A DNA stretch of 64,000 nucleotides from Clostridiaceae bacterium AM27-36LB (lineage in GTDB: Bacteria > Bacillota > Clostridia > Lachnospirales > Lachnospiraceae). The translations under genes and the position numbers were made by a program. The stretch covers positions 316,754-380,753 of the forward strand of contig QUJQ01000002.1 of the NCBI GenBank assembly GCA_003480725.1, written 5' to 3'. Shown piece after piece: positions 54,115 to 62,643 of this stretch; within the stretch, counting starts at the first letter, position 1, and each line of letters begins with the position of its first letter. The notes below the pieces were generated by a model, which saw only the letters and a list, made by a program, of their open reading frames with translations, was not told the origin of the DNA and did not search any database.

Positions 54115-54115
54115 T

Positions 54116-55843
54116 TCAAAAAGTCTTCTCAATCCCCAGATAAGGTAAAATATTTTCAAATATTGTCCGCACCACAGGTGCACAGACAGTTCCACCGTAG
54201 TAGATGCCCTGAGGATCATGGACAATGCACACGGCCAGCACCTGTGGATCATTGGCTGGTGCAAATCCAAGAAATGAAGAAATATATTTATGGGCACTTC
54301 TGGGCAAGGTCTGAGAAGTTGCTGTCTTTCCACCGATCCGGTAGCCTTCCAGATAGGCTTTCTTTCCTGATCCTTCTGCTACTACTTTTTCCAATATTTC
54401 CCGCATCTGCTCAGACACCTTTTCTGTAACGATTCCTTTCTTCACAGGATAAGAAAATTCCTTCAAGATCTTTCCTTCCTGATCCTGTACTGCTACTCCA
54501 AAATGCGGTGTGATCCGACGTCCTCCATTGACCACCGAGCTTGCCATCACCGCCAGTTGTACCGGTGTGATCTGAAACGACTGTCCAAAGGTCATGGTCG
54601 CCAGTTCCACTTCGCCGATGTTATCAAGCTTATGCATAATGGTGCCTGCCTCGCCCGGAATATCAATGCCGGTCAATGACAGAAGTCCATAATCTGAAAA
54701 GCACTGATAAAACCTGTCAACGCCCATGCGAAGCCCCATTTCCATCAAAGCCGGATTACAGCTGTTCTCCAAAGCTTTGGTAAAGTCCTCGCTCCCATGT
54801 CCACCTGCTTTATGACAACGGATCCGCCGGTCTTCCACGATCTTATAACCTGGACAGTAATACTGGTCTGTCAGCTTGGATGTACCCGTCAGCAAGGCCG
54901 CCGAAGAAGTAAATATTTTGAAAGTGGATCCCGGCTCATAGGTATCATTGACGCACTGATTTCTCCACATCTGGTTCAAGGCATCCTGCTTTTGCTGATC
55001 TGTCATGGCTGAAGTATCCACTCCCGTATTCAATGTAAAAGGATCATTCAGGTCAAATTCCGGCACATTGGCACAGGCATAGATTTCCCCATTCTGGGGG
55101 TTCAGTATCAGAATCGACACATAGTCTGCCCCCTTGGCTTCCATGACCTTCTCCGCCTCCTGCTGGGCATACATCTGAATATTATAATCCAGACTGATCA
55201 CCAGATCGTTACCCGGCACCGATTCTACCCGGTCTTCCTTTGTATTTTCAAGTTCGATCCCTCTTGCATCAGTCAGCGTAAGAATCGTGCCCGGGATTCC
55301 CTCCATATATTCGTCATACTTTACTTCCAGTCCGATGATTCCCTGATTATCGCTTCCCGTAAATCCAAGTACTTTGGACGCCAGTTCTCCGTAAGGATAA
55401 TATCGTTTGAAATCTTCATCTACTTTTACACCGTCATATCCATAGGCACGAATAGCATCCCCTGTTTCCTTCTTCACATTGGATTTGATCCGTTCAATAG
55501 AACTGATCTTTTCCACCCGTTTGCGTACAGTCTCTTCCGGAAGCTTTAATTCCTCACAGAGCATATCGATCACACCTTCCGGGTCTTTGATCTGACTGTG
55601 GATCACGGAAATGGTGCAGACTGTCTGATTATCTGCAAGAACTGTCCCGTTCCGATCCAGGATCCGCCCTCTGGCCGCCTTAATACTTCGTTCTCTTTCA
55701 TGAAGATCCTTCGCCAGATTCTGATAATACTCTGCCTCAAAGATCATCAGATACACCAGTCTTCCTGCCAGGATCGACAACAGAAGCAGGCAGATGCCAA
55801 ATACGATCACGATCTTTTTTCTATGAAAAGTCCTGCAATGCAA
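54116..55843 (-). CDS. Class B penicillin-binding protein, SpoVD/FtsI-like
   Basis: 575 aa. One N-terminal membrane helix (residues ~11-33), the pedestal domain with RGRILDRNGTVLA, then a transpeptidase domain with catalytic Ser306 (STFK), SCN (361-363), and a third motif that reads KTA (506-508) instead of the usual KTG. No PASTA repeats. Second of two class B PBP genes in the cluster; by position it is like SpoVD (spore cortex) in Bacilli, but a septal role is possible. The only start in frame with an SD-like sequence is a TTG at 55843 behind GGGGTG, inside the T-tract of an upstream terminator hairpin. Confidence 0.88.
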   Translation of the reverse strand: MHCRTFHRKKIVIVFGICLLLLSILAGRLVYLMIFEAEYYQNLAKDLHERERSIKAARGRILDRNGTVLADNQTVCTISVIHSQIKDPEGVIDMLCEELKLPEETVRKRVEKISSIERIKSNVKKETGDAIRAYGYDGVKVDEDFKRYYPYGELASKVLGFTGSDNQGIIGLEVKYDEYMEGIPGTILTLTDARGIELENTKEDRVESVPGNDLVISLDYNIQMYAQQEAEKVMEAKGADYVSILILNPQNGEIYACANVPEFDLNDPFTLNTGVDTSAMTDQQKQDALNQMWRNQCVNDTYEPGSTFKIFTSSAALLTGTSKLTDQYYCPGYKIVEDRRIRCHKAGGHGSEDFTKALENSCNPALMEMGLRMGVDRFYQCFSDYGLLSLTGIDIPGEAGTIMHKLDNIGEVELATMTFGQSFQITPVQLAVMASSVVNGGRRITPHFGVAVQDQEGKILKEFSYPVKKGIVTEKVSEQMREILEKVVAEGSGKKAYLEGYRIGGKTATSQTLPRSAHKYISSFLGFAPANDPQVLAVCIVHDPQGIYYGGTVCAPVVRTIFENILPYLGIEKTF

Positions 55844-55889
55844 AAAAACACCCCATCATATGGTTTTCTCCATTTTATGAGGTGTTTTG
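55843..55889 (-). terminator. Terminator/attenuator between the two PBP genes
   Basis: Stem AACACCTCAT / ATGATGGGGTGTT followed by a T-run on the minus strand. It starts just after the first PBP stop. Its 3' arm carries the SD-like GGGGTG of the next gene and its T-tract runs into that gene's TTG start. Confidence 0.7.
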
Positions 55890-55894
55890 CATTC

Positions 55895-58075
55895 TTATTC
55901 AGTAGGATTGGCGTCTGCTGTATCTTCCGTAGCATCTGCCGGTTCCACATTTTCCAGATTTTCATTAACCGGTGCGTCTCCCAGCACAGAGTCATCACTC
56001 TGATCCACACTGTCCGGGTCAGGCATCTGTACGGTCTCCCCTGTCTGCGGATCCACTACCGTTCCTTCCGGAAGGGCACTTTCCTCTTCCGAAGATTCCT
56101 CCTCAGAAGCTGCCGCCTCTGCAGCTGCTGCCTGTTCTGCCTCCACTTCAGCCTTCATATCCTCCGGAACCTCCTCTGTCGGATAGATATTCAGGTATGG
56201 AAGTGCCTGTTTCATAATATTTTTCCAGATCTCCTGTGCAAAGGAGCTGGTAGACTGCTTCGGTGCATTCGGTTCATCTACAACCACATAAAGCACCACC
56301 TGCGGGCTGTCCGCCGGTGCAAATCCAATAAAGGAAACCAGGTAGTTGGTCTTATCCCTCGGGATCTTCTCTGCGGTACCCGTTTTACCACCCATGGCAT
56401 ATCCTGCGATCCGGGCAGCACGACCAGTTGCATTATTTCCATTGGCATCCTGCGCACCATACATGGTTGCATACAGATACTGACGGATCAATGCAGAAGT
56501 CTTGGAAGAAATAGGACGTCTTAAAAGGATCGGCTCTACGTTTTTCACCGTACCTCCATTACTGTCCATAATTTTCTTCACTACATGGGGCTGATAATAA
56601 TAACCACCGTTGATAGTCGCAGAAAATGCTGAGATCAACTGTACCATAGTCACATTAAAGTTCTGACCAAAGGAATTGGTTGCCAGGTCTGTGGCTCCCA
56701 TGACCAGACTATCACTGGGTGCCAGATCCTTGGCATAGTAAATCAGACTGTCTGTACGTGCTTCACCTGGCAGGTCAATACCAGTACGAAGTCCCAGGTT
56801 GAACAGATTCTGATATTTAGAATATTCCTCTTCTCCAAGCTTTGCGGCAATCTGCATCAGGGCATCATTGCAGGAAAACTTCAAAGAACCTTCCAGGTCT
56901 ATCACACCATGACCGATCTTCTTTGCACACCAGATCTCATGACCGCCCACATTCTGACGTCCATCACACAGAAATGTATCGCCGTCATGAACCACACCAC
57001 TTTCCAGTGCCGCTGCCACTGTGATCGGCTTTGCGGTGGAACCTGGCTCATAAGTATCACTGACACAGAAGTTACGCCACAGCTCATTGAGCTTATCCAG
57101 CCGTTCTTCCTCTGTCATGGCATCTGACTCTTCCTGTGTGGCGATTCCATTTGCCACCAGATCGTAAGGTTGATTCAGATCATATTTCCGGTTGCTTGCC
57201 ATGGCAAGGATCTCTCCTGTATTGGGATCCATCATAATGGCTGCTGCCGTCTTACTTCCAGCTTCTCCCTCACGAAAATTATTCGTATATTTTTCCTGGA
57301 AATCATCGATTGCTTTTTCCACGATCTCCTGCAGGGTCACATCAATCGTGGACATGACAGAATCTCCATCCACGGCTGCACGGACATTTTTCTCCTGCTC
57401 CAGGTCTTCATTCAGATAATTGTAGGTACGCCCATCCTCACCGTTCAGTGTATCAGAATACTGCTGCTCGATTCCGTACTGTCCCACATTTCCGGATACC
57501 GTGTATCCGATCACGTTACATGCCAGAGAATCATAAGGATACCTTCTGATGTAAGTATCTTCCAGCCACACACCTTCGATTCTGCTGTCCTTATCATCCA
57601 TTGCTTCTTCAAAATCCTGCACTTCCGATTTGGTCAGCTGCTTTTTCAGCATGACATAATGACTGTCCTTTTTCTCCTGCATGATCGTATTCAATTCGCT
57701 TCGATCCAGATCGAAGTACTCCACCAACGCACTTAAGGTTGGCTCCACACAGTCCTTCTTGGCATCCTCGTCATAGTTTTTCCATAGGACACCCGGATCC
57801 AGGATCAGATTATATACTTTTTCACTGGTGGCCAGAACAGTTCCGTTCCGGTCATAAATATCTCCCCTTTTATAAGGAAGTGTCTGGCTTTTGGTATCCT
57901 GCTGTGCAAGAACTCTCTTCTTATACTGCTCGCCGCTGACTCTGTTGATATAGACCAGTCGTACAATGATTCCCATAAGAAGCAGTACGATTACAACAAA
58001 CAAAAGTGCCAGTTTTCGTTTCATCTTCAGAATGCCACGCTGTCTCCTGGACAGCCGTCTGCGATGTCTTGACAT
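55895..58075 (-). CDS. Class B penicillin-binding protein (FtsI/PBP2B-type)
   Basis: 726 aa. Basic N-terminus, one membrane helix (residues ~21-42), pedestal (PYKRGDIYDRNGTVLA), transpeptidase domain with Ser346 (STAK), SCN (401-403) and KTG (564-566). The last ~90 residues are an acidic Glu/Asp/Ala/Ser-rich tail with no recognisable domain, where relatives may carry PASTA repeats. Septal transpeptidase working with FtsW. AGGAG SD; 9 bp after the ftsL-like gene. Confidence 0.92.
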   Translation of the reverse strand: MSRHRRRLSRRQRGILKMKRKLALLFVVIVLLLMGIIVRLVYINRVSGEQYKKRVLAQQDTKSQTLPYKRGDIYDRNGTVLATSEKVYNLILDPGVLWKNYDEDAKKDCVEPTLSALVEYFDLDRSELNTIMQEKKDSHYVMLKKQLTKSEVQDFEEAMDDKDSRIEGVWLEDTYIRRYPYDSLACNVIGYTVSGNVGQYGIEQQYSDTLNGEDGRTYNYLNEDLEQEKNVRAAVDGDSVMSTIDVTLQEIVEKAIDDFQEKYTNNFREGEAGSKTAAAIMMDPNTGEILAMASNRKYDLNQPYDLVANGIATQEESDAMTEEERLDKLNELWRNFCVSDTYEPGSTAKPITVAAALESGVVHDGDTFLCDGRQNVGGHEIWCAKKIGHGVIDLEGSLKFSCNDALMQIAAKLGEEEYSKYQNLFNLGLRTGIDLPGEARTDSLIYYAKDLAPSDSLVMGATDLATNSFGQNFNVTMVQLISAFSATINGGYYYQPHVVKKIMDSNGGTVKNVEPILLRRPISSKTSALIRQYLYATMYGAQDANGNNATGRAARIAGYAMGGKTGTAEKIPRDKTNYLVSFIGFAPADSPQVVLYVVVDEPNAPKQSTSSFAQEIWKNIMKQALPYLNIYPTEEVPEDMKAEVEAEQAAAAEAAASEEESSEEESALPEGTVVDPQTGETVQMPDPDSVDQSDDSVLGDAPVNENLENVEPADATEDTADANPTE

Positions 58076-58084
58076 AGATTACTC

Positions 58085-58582
58085 CTACTTTCCATTTTTG
58101 CCAAGAAGCTGATCCATCAATGAATTTTTACTGTCTTTCGGAACATCCTGACTCTGTCGTACATAGTCTTTGGTTCCTCCATCGTATAAGATCACCTGAT
58201 CTTCATTTGCATAGACCATTCCCAGCTCATTGATTGCCACATCGCGGATATAATCAAGATCTACCGAAGTCATGATTCTCGTATAGTTATCATCGTTTTC
58301 TTTTTTCAGATCTTCCAGCTCCGTCTCCAGCGCAGCAATATTCTTCACTCTGCTGGTGGTCTCTGCCTGAAGCTGAAGGTAAGTTACACATGACCACAGA
58401 ACCATAGCAGCCGCAATGGTCAGAAACAGCATATAGATCACAGTCGTATACTGTATTTTCTGATCACGTTCTACCCTGTATGCATGAGATTCTTCCTGTC
58501 TCCGGTAATGTCTTTCTTCCCTTACCTGGAGTTTCCGCACTGTATTTCCTTCAATCACTCGACGTTTTCTCCCTGTCGACAT
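58085..58582 (-). CDS. ftsL: FtsL/DivIC-like cell division protein
   Basis: 165 aa. Basic cytoplasmic N-terminus, one membrane helix (residues ~49-70), then a coiled coil (ETTSRVKNIAALETELEDLKKENDD, ~73-97) as in FtsL/FtsB. Sequence similarity to named families is low, as is usual for FtsL; the call rests on topology and on position between rsmH and the PBP. Confidence 0.8.
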   Translation of the reverse strand: MSTGRKRRVIEGNTVRKLQVREERHYRRQEESHAYRVERDQKIQYTTVIYMLFLTIAAAMVLWSCVTYLQLQAETTSRVKNIAALETELEDLKKENDDNYTRIMTSVDLDYIRDVAINELGMVYANEDQVILYDGGTKDYVRQSQDVPKDSKNSLMDQLLGKNGK

Positions 58583-58627
58583 ATGCGGTCTTCCTTTCTG
58601 CCATTTTATCGTCTCAAGCCGCTTCCC

Positions 58628-59563
58628 TTAGCTTCGTTCAAACACTCTGAGCTTCGCGCTCTTGGAACGGCTGTTCTCTTCCAGTTCTCCCTCTCCCGGA
58701 AGGATGGGTTTTCTTGTCACCACTTTTCCTTTCGGTGTTTTTCCGCATACACAGACCGGAAAGTCCGGCGGACAAGTACACGGATGTTCATTTTTGCGAA
58801 ATGCATTCTTTACGATCCGGTCTTCCAGTGAATGGAAGGTGATGATACAGAGTCTTCCGCCCGGATTCAGAAAATCGATCATATCGTCCAGGGAATCCCG
58901 AAGCACTTCCAGCTCCCGGTTCAGCTCGATCCGGATAGCCTGAAAGGTCTGCTTTGCCGGATGTCCTTTCTGCATGCGGATCTTTGCCGGGATCGCCGCC
59001 TTGATAATCTCCACCAGTTCACCGGTGGTTTCGATCGGCTGTCTCTCGCGGGCCTGTACAATGTGTTTCGCGATATTTTTTGCAAATTTATCTTCTCCGT
59101 AATCACGTATGATCCGGTATAAGTCCATCTCACTGTAGCCATTGACAATATCTCTGGCTGTTTTCTCCTGGCGCTGATCCATCCGCATATCAAGAGCTGC
59201 ATCTTCCCTGTAAGTGAAACCTCTGTCTGCTTCATCAAGCTGATAAGAGGATACTCCCAGATCCAGAACGATACCGTCCACACCGGTCACCCCTCGGTCC
59301 CGTAGCTCTTTACACATTTCGCAGTAATTGCTGCGGATAATCGTCACACGATTTCCAAATTCTGAGAGTCTCTGTGACGCTGCCGCAATGGCTGCCGCAT
59401 CCTGATCGATCCCATAAAAATGTCCCGCATCCGACAGTCTCTTACATACCTCATAAGCATGTCCGCCGCCACCCAGCGTTCCATCCACATAGATTCCGTC
59501 CGACTTCACCTTAAGTTCTTCAATTGTCTCTTTCAGCATAACGGAATAATGGCTGAATTCCAT
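58628..59563 (-). CDS. rsmH: 16S rRNA (cytosine1402-N4)-methyltransferase
   Basis: About 311 aa. [17 protein letters not shown] start; SAM-binding [15 protein letters not shown] and [10 protein letters not shown]; conserved C-terminal [13 protein letters not shown]. Start ATG 59563 with GAGGAG, inside the end of mraZ (no overlap of coding stops beyond the SD). Second gene of the dcw operon. Confidence 0.97.
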   Translation of the reverse strand: MEFSHYSVMLKETIEELKVKSDGIYVDGTLGGGGHAYEVCKRLSDAGHFYGIDQDAAAIAAASQRLSEFGNRVTIIRSNYCEMCKELRDRGVTGVDGIVLDLGVSSYQLDEADRGFTYREDAALDMRMDQRQEKTARDIVNGYSEMDLYRIIRDYGEDKFAKNIAKHIVQARERQPIETTGELVEIIKAAIPAKIRMQKGHPAKQTFQAIRIELNRELEVLRDSLDDMIDFLNPGGRLCIITFHSLEDRIVKNAFRKNEHPCTCPPDFPVCVCGKTPKGKVVTRKPILPGEGELEENSRSKSAKLRVFERS

Positions 59564-59574
59564 GGGTTCTCTCC

Positions 59575-60006
59575 TCACTCTCTTCCGCTTACCTCATTCA
59601 GATGACTGGCTATGGTATCCATGTCCCCAAAATCAGCATTTTCTTTCCAGCGTTCTTCATTCCAGATCTCGATATGATCCAGCATACCTGCCAGCAATAC
59701 ATCCTTTTCCAATCCTGCAAATTCCCGAAGTGTTGCCGGAAGAAGAATTCGTCCCTGCTTGTCCAGTTCACAGGTGTTTGCTCCTGCGATCAGAAAACGC
59801 ATGAAAAGACGGGCATTTTTATCTGTAAGCGGTAACTTCTTCAATTTGTCTACATAGGCCGTCCAGCTGTCCATAGGATACACGAAAAGGCAACCATCCA
59901 GTCCTCTTGTCACAACAAACTCTGTTCCCAGAAGCTCGCGGAATTTTGAGGGTACGATCAGCCTGCCTTTGGGATCTACCGTATGTCTGTATTCACCCAT
60001 GAACAT
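59575..60006 (-). CDS. mraZ: Transcriptional regulator MraZ
   Basis: 143 aa. Two AbrB-like SpoVT domains: [21 protein letters not shown] (residues ~4-24) and [19 protein letters not shown] (~80-98). Ring-forming DNA-binding protein that controls the dcw operon it begins. SD AGAGGGTG. Five GTGG-type boxes lie just upstream. Confidence 0.97.
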   Translation of the reverse strand: MFMGEYRHTVDPKGRLIVPSKFRELLGTEFVVTRGLDGCLFVYPMDSWTAYVDKLKKLPLTDKNARLFMRFLIAGANTCELDKQGRILLPATLREFAGLEKDVLLAGMLDHIEIWNEERWKENADFGDMDTIASHLNEVSGRE

Positions 60007-60039
60007 GCGTCTTCACCCTCTTTCGTTCTGTCAGTTCCT

Positions 60040-60084
60040 CCACTTTCTACCATTTCAGAACCACAATACGCCACTTTTTACCAC
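60040..60084 (-). promoter_or_regulatory. MraZ operator: five GTGG boxes at ~10-bp intervals
   Basis: On the minus strand GTGG (ATGG in one box) occurs at 60081-60084, 60071-60074, 60061-60064, 60050-60053 and 60040-60043, a spacing of 10, 10, 11 and 10 bp. Four of the five are (A/T)GTGG. Direct repeats of this kind and period are the known MraZ binding pattern (TGGG repeats in E. coli, GTGG-containing in Mollicutes). They begin at about +1 of the promoter. Confidence 0.8.
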
Positions 60085-60094
60085 TTATGCACTT

Positions 60095-60123
60095 ATAATA
60101 CCCCGAATAAGCAAAAAAAGCAA
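60095..60123 (-). promoter_or_regulatory. Promoter of the mraZ dcw operon
   Basis: Minus strand: -35 TTGCTT (60118-60123), 17-bp spacer, -10 TATTAT (60095-60100), directly upstream of the MraZ boxes. Confidence 0.65.
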
Positions 60124-60157
60124 TATCTGTCTTAAGAAATTCTTCAGATTTACACAC

Positions 60158-60194
60158 AAAAAAACAGCCCACATCATCTCTGATGCAGGCTGTC
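60158..60194 (-). terminator. Terminator after the Spo0E-like gene
   Basis: Stem ACAGCC / GGCTGT extended by GCATCA / TGATGT pairing, followed by seven T on the minus strand. Confidence 0.85.
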
Positions 60195-60197
60195 GCT

Positions 60198-60338
60198 TTA
60201 CAGTGACTGTTCCTCTTCCCAGACCTCAATAAGTCTGTCCATTTTCTGTGCTTCCGTGACCAGTGAAGTAAGATCACAAGTCTCTTCCGCCATACGATCC
60301 AGCTCTTTGCGCTGTTTCTCGATCAATTCCTTATTCAT
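60198..60338 (-). CDS. Small Spo0E-like protein (46 aa)
   Basis: 46 aa, short and easily missed. MNKELIEKQRKELDRMAEE, then a second helix with EAQKMDRLIEVW. The two-helix layout and the AQKMDRLI motif fit the Spo0E aspartyl-phosphatase family (consensus SQELDxLI), which dephosphorylates Spo0A~P; the Asp is kept, but the usual Ser is Ala. Its ATG lies inside the last codons of lgt (8-bp overlap), so translation is coupled. A terminator follows 4 nt after the stop, which supports a real gene end. Confidence 0.6.
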   Translation of the reverse strand: MNKELIEKQRKELDRMAEETCDLTSLVTEAQKMDRLIEVWEEEQSL

Positions 60339-61209
60339 TTGTCTTCGCCTGTTCTTTCCTCTTTGCGTTACTTCTGCCCCATAGAATTGTTACTGCGGAA
60401 AAAATCACAAGTATACATGCCAGCATTTGGGATACCGGTATTCCGGTCATGCCAATCTGAAGCTGATCTGTACGGAGTCCTTCGATCCATGCTCTTCCAA
60501 GTCCATATCCAAGCAGATAAGTCAGAAAAAGTTCTCCCTGGAACTTTTTCCGTTTCCGATACCAGTACAGGAAACAGATCACACCCACATTCCACAAAGA
60601 TTCGTACAGAAAAGTGGGATGTACCTGTATAAACTGTTCGCCGCCTATGATCTGTACATGTGCCCACATCTCATCTGTAATCTCACGGACACGCACTGCA
60701 CTGACCGGAAGCTGCATAGCAAACAGATTGTCTGTATAACCGCCAAAGGCTTCTCTGTTGAAGAAATTACCCCACCGTCCCAGGATCTGACCTGCTACCA
60801 GTCCGATACAGGCCGTATCCAGCATAACCGGAAATGACAGCTTCTTCACCCTGCTATATACAAAGACCGTAGCAACTGCTCCGATCACAGCTCCATAGAT
60901 GGCAATTCCTCCCTGTCTTAGATTAAAAATGCTCAGAAGATCATTTTTATAACTGTCCCACGAGAAGATCACATAGTATGTCCTGGCACAGATGATCGAT
61001 ACGACGATGGCATAAATAACCAGATCTGTATAAGTGTCCGGATTCTGTCCAGTTCGTTTTGCCTCACGTTCTGCCAGGTATAAGCCCAGCAGGATCGAGC
61101 ACCCCATGATAATTCCATAATAGGCAATACTAAAGCCATGAATGGAAATGGATTTTCCCACATGTTCCAGATAAATTCCCAGATGTGGAAAGTTGATTGA
61201 CATGTTCAT
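60331..61209 (-). CDS. lgt: Phosphatidylglycerol--prolipoprotein diacylglyceryl transferase
   Basis: 292 aa, seven membrane segments. The Lgt signature GRWGNFFNREAFGG (residues ~146-159) with its essential Arg and Asn residues is intact; SIHGFSIAYYGI is near the N-terminus. Attaches diacylglycerol to lipobox Cys, for example of the OadG-like lipoprotein in this window. SD AAAGGA; the second Met (codon 3) is an alternative start. Confidence 0.95.
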   Translation of the reverse strand: MNMSINFPHLGIYLEHVGKSISIHGFSIAYYGIIMGCSILLGLYLAEREAKRTGQNPDTYTDLVIYAIVVSIICARTYYVIFSWDSYKNDLLSIFNLRQGGIAIYGAVIGAVATVFVYSRVKKLSFPVMLDTACIGLVAGQILGRWGNFFNREAFGGYTDNLFAMQLPVSAVRVREITDEMWAHVQIIGGEQFIQVHPTFLYESLWNVGVICFLYWYRKRKKFQGELFLTYLLGYGLGRAWIEGLRTDQLQIGMTGIPVSQMLACILVIFSAVTILWGRSNAKRKEQAKTNE

Positions 61210-61241
61210 CGATGAATATTTCCTTTCCGTCTCACAATCTC

Positions 61242-61270
61242 ATTTTATGGTAGTTTCTGTCTTTTCGCAA
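61242..61270 (-). promoter_or_regulatory. Promoter of lgt
   Basis: Minus strand: -35 TTGCGA (61265-61270), 17-bp spacer, -10 TAAAAT (61242-61247). Confidence 0.6.
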
Positions 61271-61312
61271 CTTGATTTCATCGACAGATTTCGACAAGCT
61301 CCAAGTCCTTCT

Positions 61313-62413
61313 TTATACATTAAAACGGAACAGGATCACATCGCCGTCTTTCACCACGTAATCTTTTCCTTCCATGCCGACAATTCCTTTTTCTTTTGCT
61401 GCGGAAAGGCTTCCATTGTCAAGCAGATCCTGATAATTAACTACCTCTGCTTTGATAAATCCACGTTCAAAATCCGTATGGATCTTACCTGCTGCCTGCG
61501 GAGCTTTCGTACCTTTCTTGATAGTCCATGCACGGCACTCATCCTCACCTGCAGTCAGGAAGCTGATCAGTCCTAACAGGCTGTAGCTTGCAGCCACCAG
61601 TTTGTCAAGTCCGCTGGATTCTACTCCCAGATCCTCCAGATATTCTTTCTTCTCATCCTCATCCAGTTCAGAGAGTTCCTGCTCGATCTGTGCACAGATT
61701 ACAAATACCTCTGCACCTTCTTCTTTTGCCATCTCTCTGACTTTAGCCACATGCGGGTTGGATGCACCGTCATCTGCCAGATCATCTTCCGCTACATTTG
61801 CAGCGTAGATGGTCGGTTTTGCGGTCAGAAGATTGTAATTCTTAAACCACGCTTCATCATCTTCATCATCCGGGACTTCAAAGGTTCTGGCCATCTTTCC
61901 CTCTTCCAGATGTGCCTTGACAGCTTCAAGAAGCTCCAGCTCTTTGGCATAAGTCTTGTCCATCTTTGCCTGTTTTGCGATCTTAGAGATTCTTCTGTCC
62001 AGGATCTCAATATCAGAGAAGATCAGCTCCAGATTGATGGTCTCAATGTCTCTTGCCGGATCAATGGAACCATCCACATGGATGATGTTCGGATCCTCAA
62101 AACAACGTACTACATGAACAATGGCATCTACTTCACGGATATTTGCAAGGAACTGGTTACCAAGTCCTTCTCCTTTGCTGGCTCCTTTTACAAGGCCTGC
62201 AATGTCCACGAATTCGATAGTTGCCGGTGTCACTTTCTTTGTATGATACAGTTCTCCCAGCTTCACGATCCGCTCATCCGGTACGGATACAATTCCTACG
62301 TTCGGATCAATGGTTGCAAACGGATAGTTTGCAGACAATGCTCCTGCCTTGGTCAGGGAGTTAAATAATGTACTTTTTCCAACATTTGGAAGTCCGACGA
62401 TTCCTAATTTCAT
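61313..62413 (-). CDS. ychF: Obg-like ATPase YchF
   Basis: 366 aa. [17 protein letters not shown] (residues ~5-21), [17 protein letters not shown], the altered G4 motif that gives ATP preference (YAANVAEDD), and a C-terminal TGS domain (FFRFNV-type end). Ribosome-associated, redox/stress-linked ATPase. Weak SD (AGGT). Preceded by a ~110-nt structured leader (62436-62523). Confidence 0.97.
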   Translation of the reverse strand: MKLGIVGLPNVGKSTLFNSLTKAGALSANYPFATIDPNVGIVSVPDERIVKLGELYHTKKVTPATIEFVDIAGLVKGASKGEGLGNQFLANIREVDAIVHVVRCFEDPNIIHVDGSIDPARDIETINLELIFSDIEILDRRISKIAKQAKMDKTYAKELELLEAVKAHLEEGKMARTFEVPDDEDDEAWFKNYNLLTAKPTIYAANVAEDDLADDGASNPHVAKVREMAKEEGAEVFVICAQIEQELSELDEDEKKEYLEDLGVESSGLDKLVAASYSLLGLISFLTAGEDECRAWTIKKGTKAPQAAGKIHTDFERGFIKAEVVNYQDLLDNGSLSAAKEKGIVGMEGKDYVVKDGDVILFRFNV

Positions 62414-62435
62414 TTTATGTGTTACCTGTTCAGAA

Positions 62436-62523
62436 AATGCTGTATTTCATGCATTTTCGCCTTTCTAAATTATTTTCCTACATAAACTGTCACGCAGCCC
62501 GGACTTTCGCCCGATACAGCATT
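62436..62523 (-). ncRNA. Candidate structured leader RNA of ychF
   Basis: A perfect 10-bp long-range inverted repeat, AATGCTGTAT (62514-62523) and ATACAGCATT (62436-62445) on the minus strand, encloses ~68 nt. Inside are a GAAA-tetraloop hairpin (CGGGC-GAAA-GTCCG) and a possible second stem TGCGT / ATGCA. The expected start of transcription falls in the 5' arm, leaving about 7 bp of the closing stem. I do not recognise a known riboswitch class. The segment AAAGTCCGGGCT recalls the RNase P core, but the element is much too short for that RNA. Confidence 0.45.
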
Positions 62524-62525
62524 AT

Positions 62526-62553
62526 ATTATAGCACAGCTTGACAGGTTTGCAA
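62526..62553 (-). promoter_or_regulatory. Promoter of ychF
   Basis: Minus strand: -35 TTGCAA (62548-62553), 16-bp spacer, -10 TATAAT (62526-62531). Confidence 0.7.
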
Positions 62554-62594
62554 ATACACAAAAATAACCCCTGATTCACCGTCACAAAATATAC

Positions 62595-62630
62595 AAAAAA
62601 GACTGACACATCCATCTGCATCAGTCTTTT
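62595..62630 (-). terminator. Terminator of the microcompartment operon
   Basis: Stem GACTGA / TCAGTC followed by a run of six T on the minus strand (with A-run on the other side, so possibly bidirectional). 14 nt after eutP. Confidence 0.85.
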
Positions 62631-62643
62631 TATGGTTATTCTG

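Noticed and set aside
62490..62513. RNase P-like string AAAGTCCGGGCT in the ychF leader
   Set aside because: RNase P RNA is several hundred nt with further conserved parts; none are present within the ~110-nt leader.
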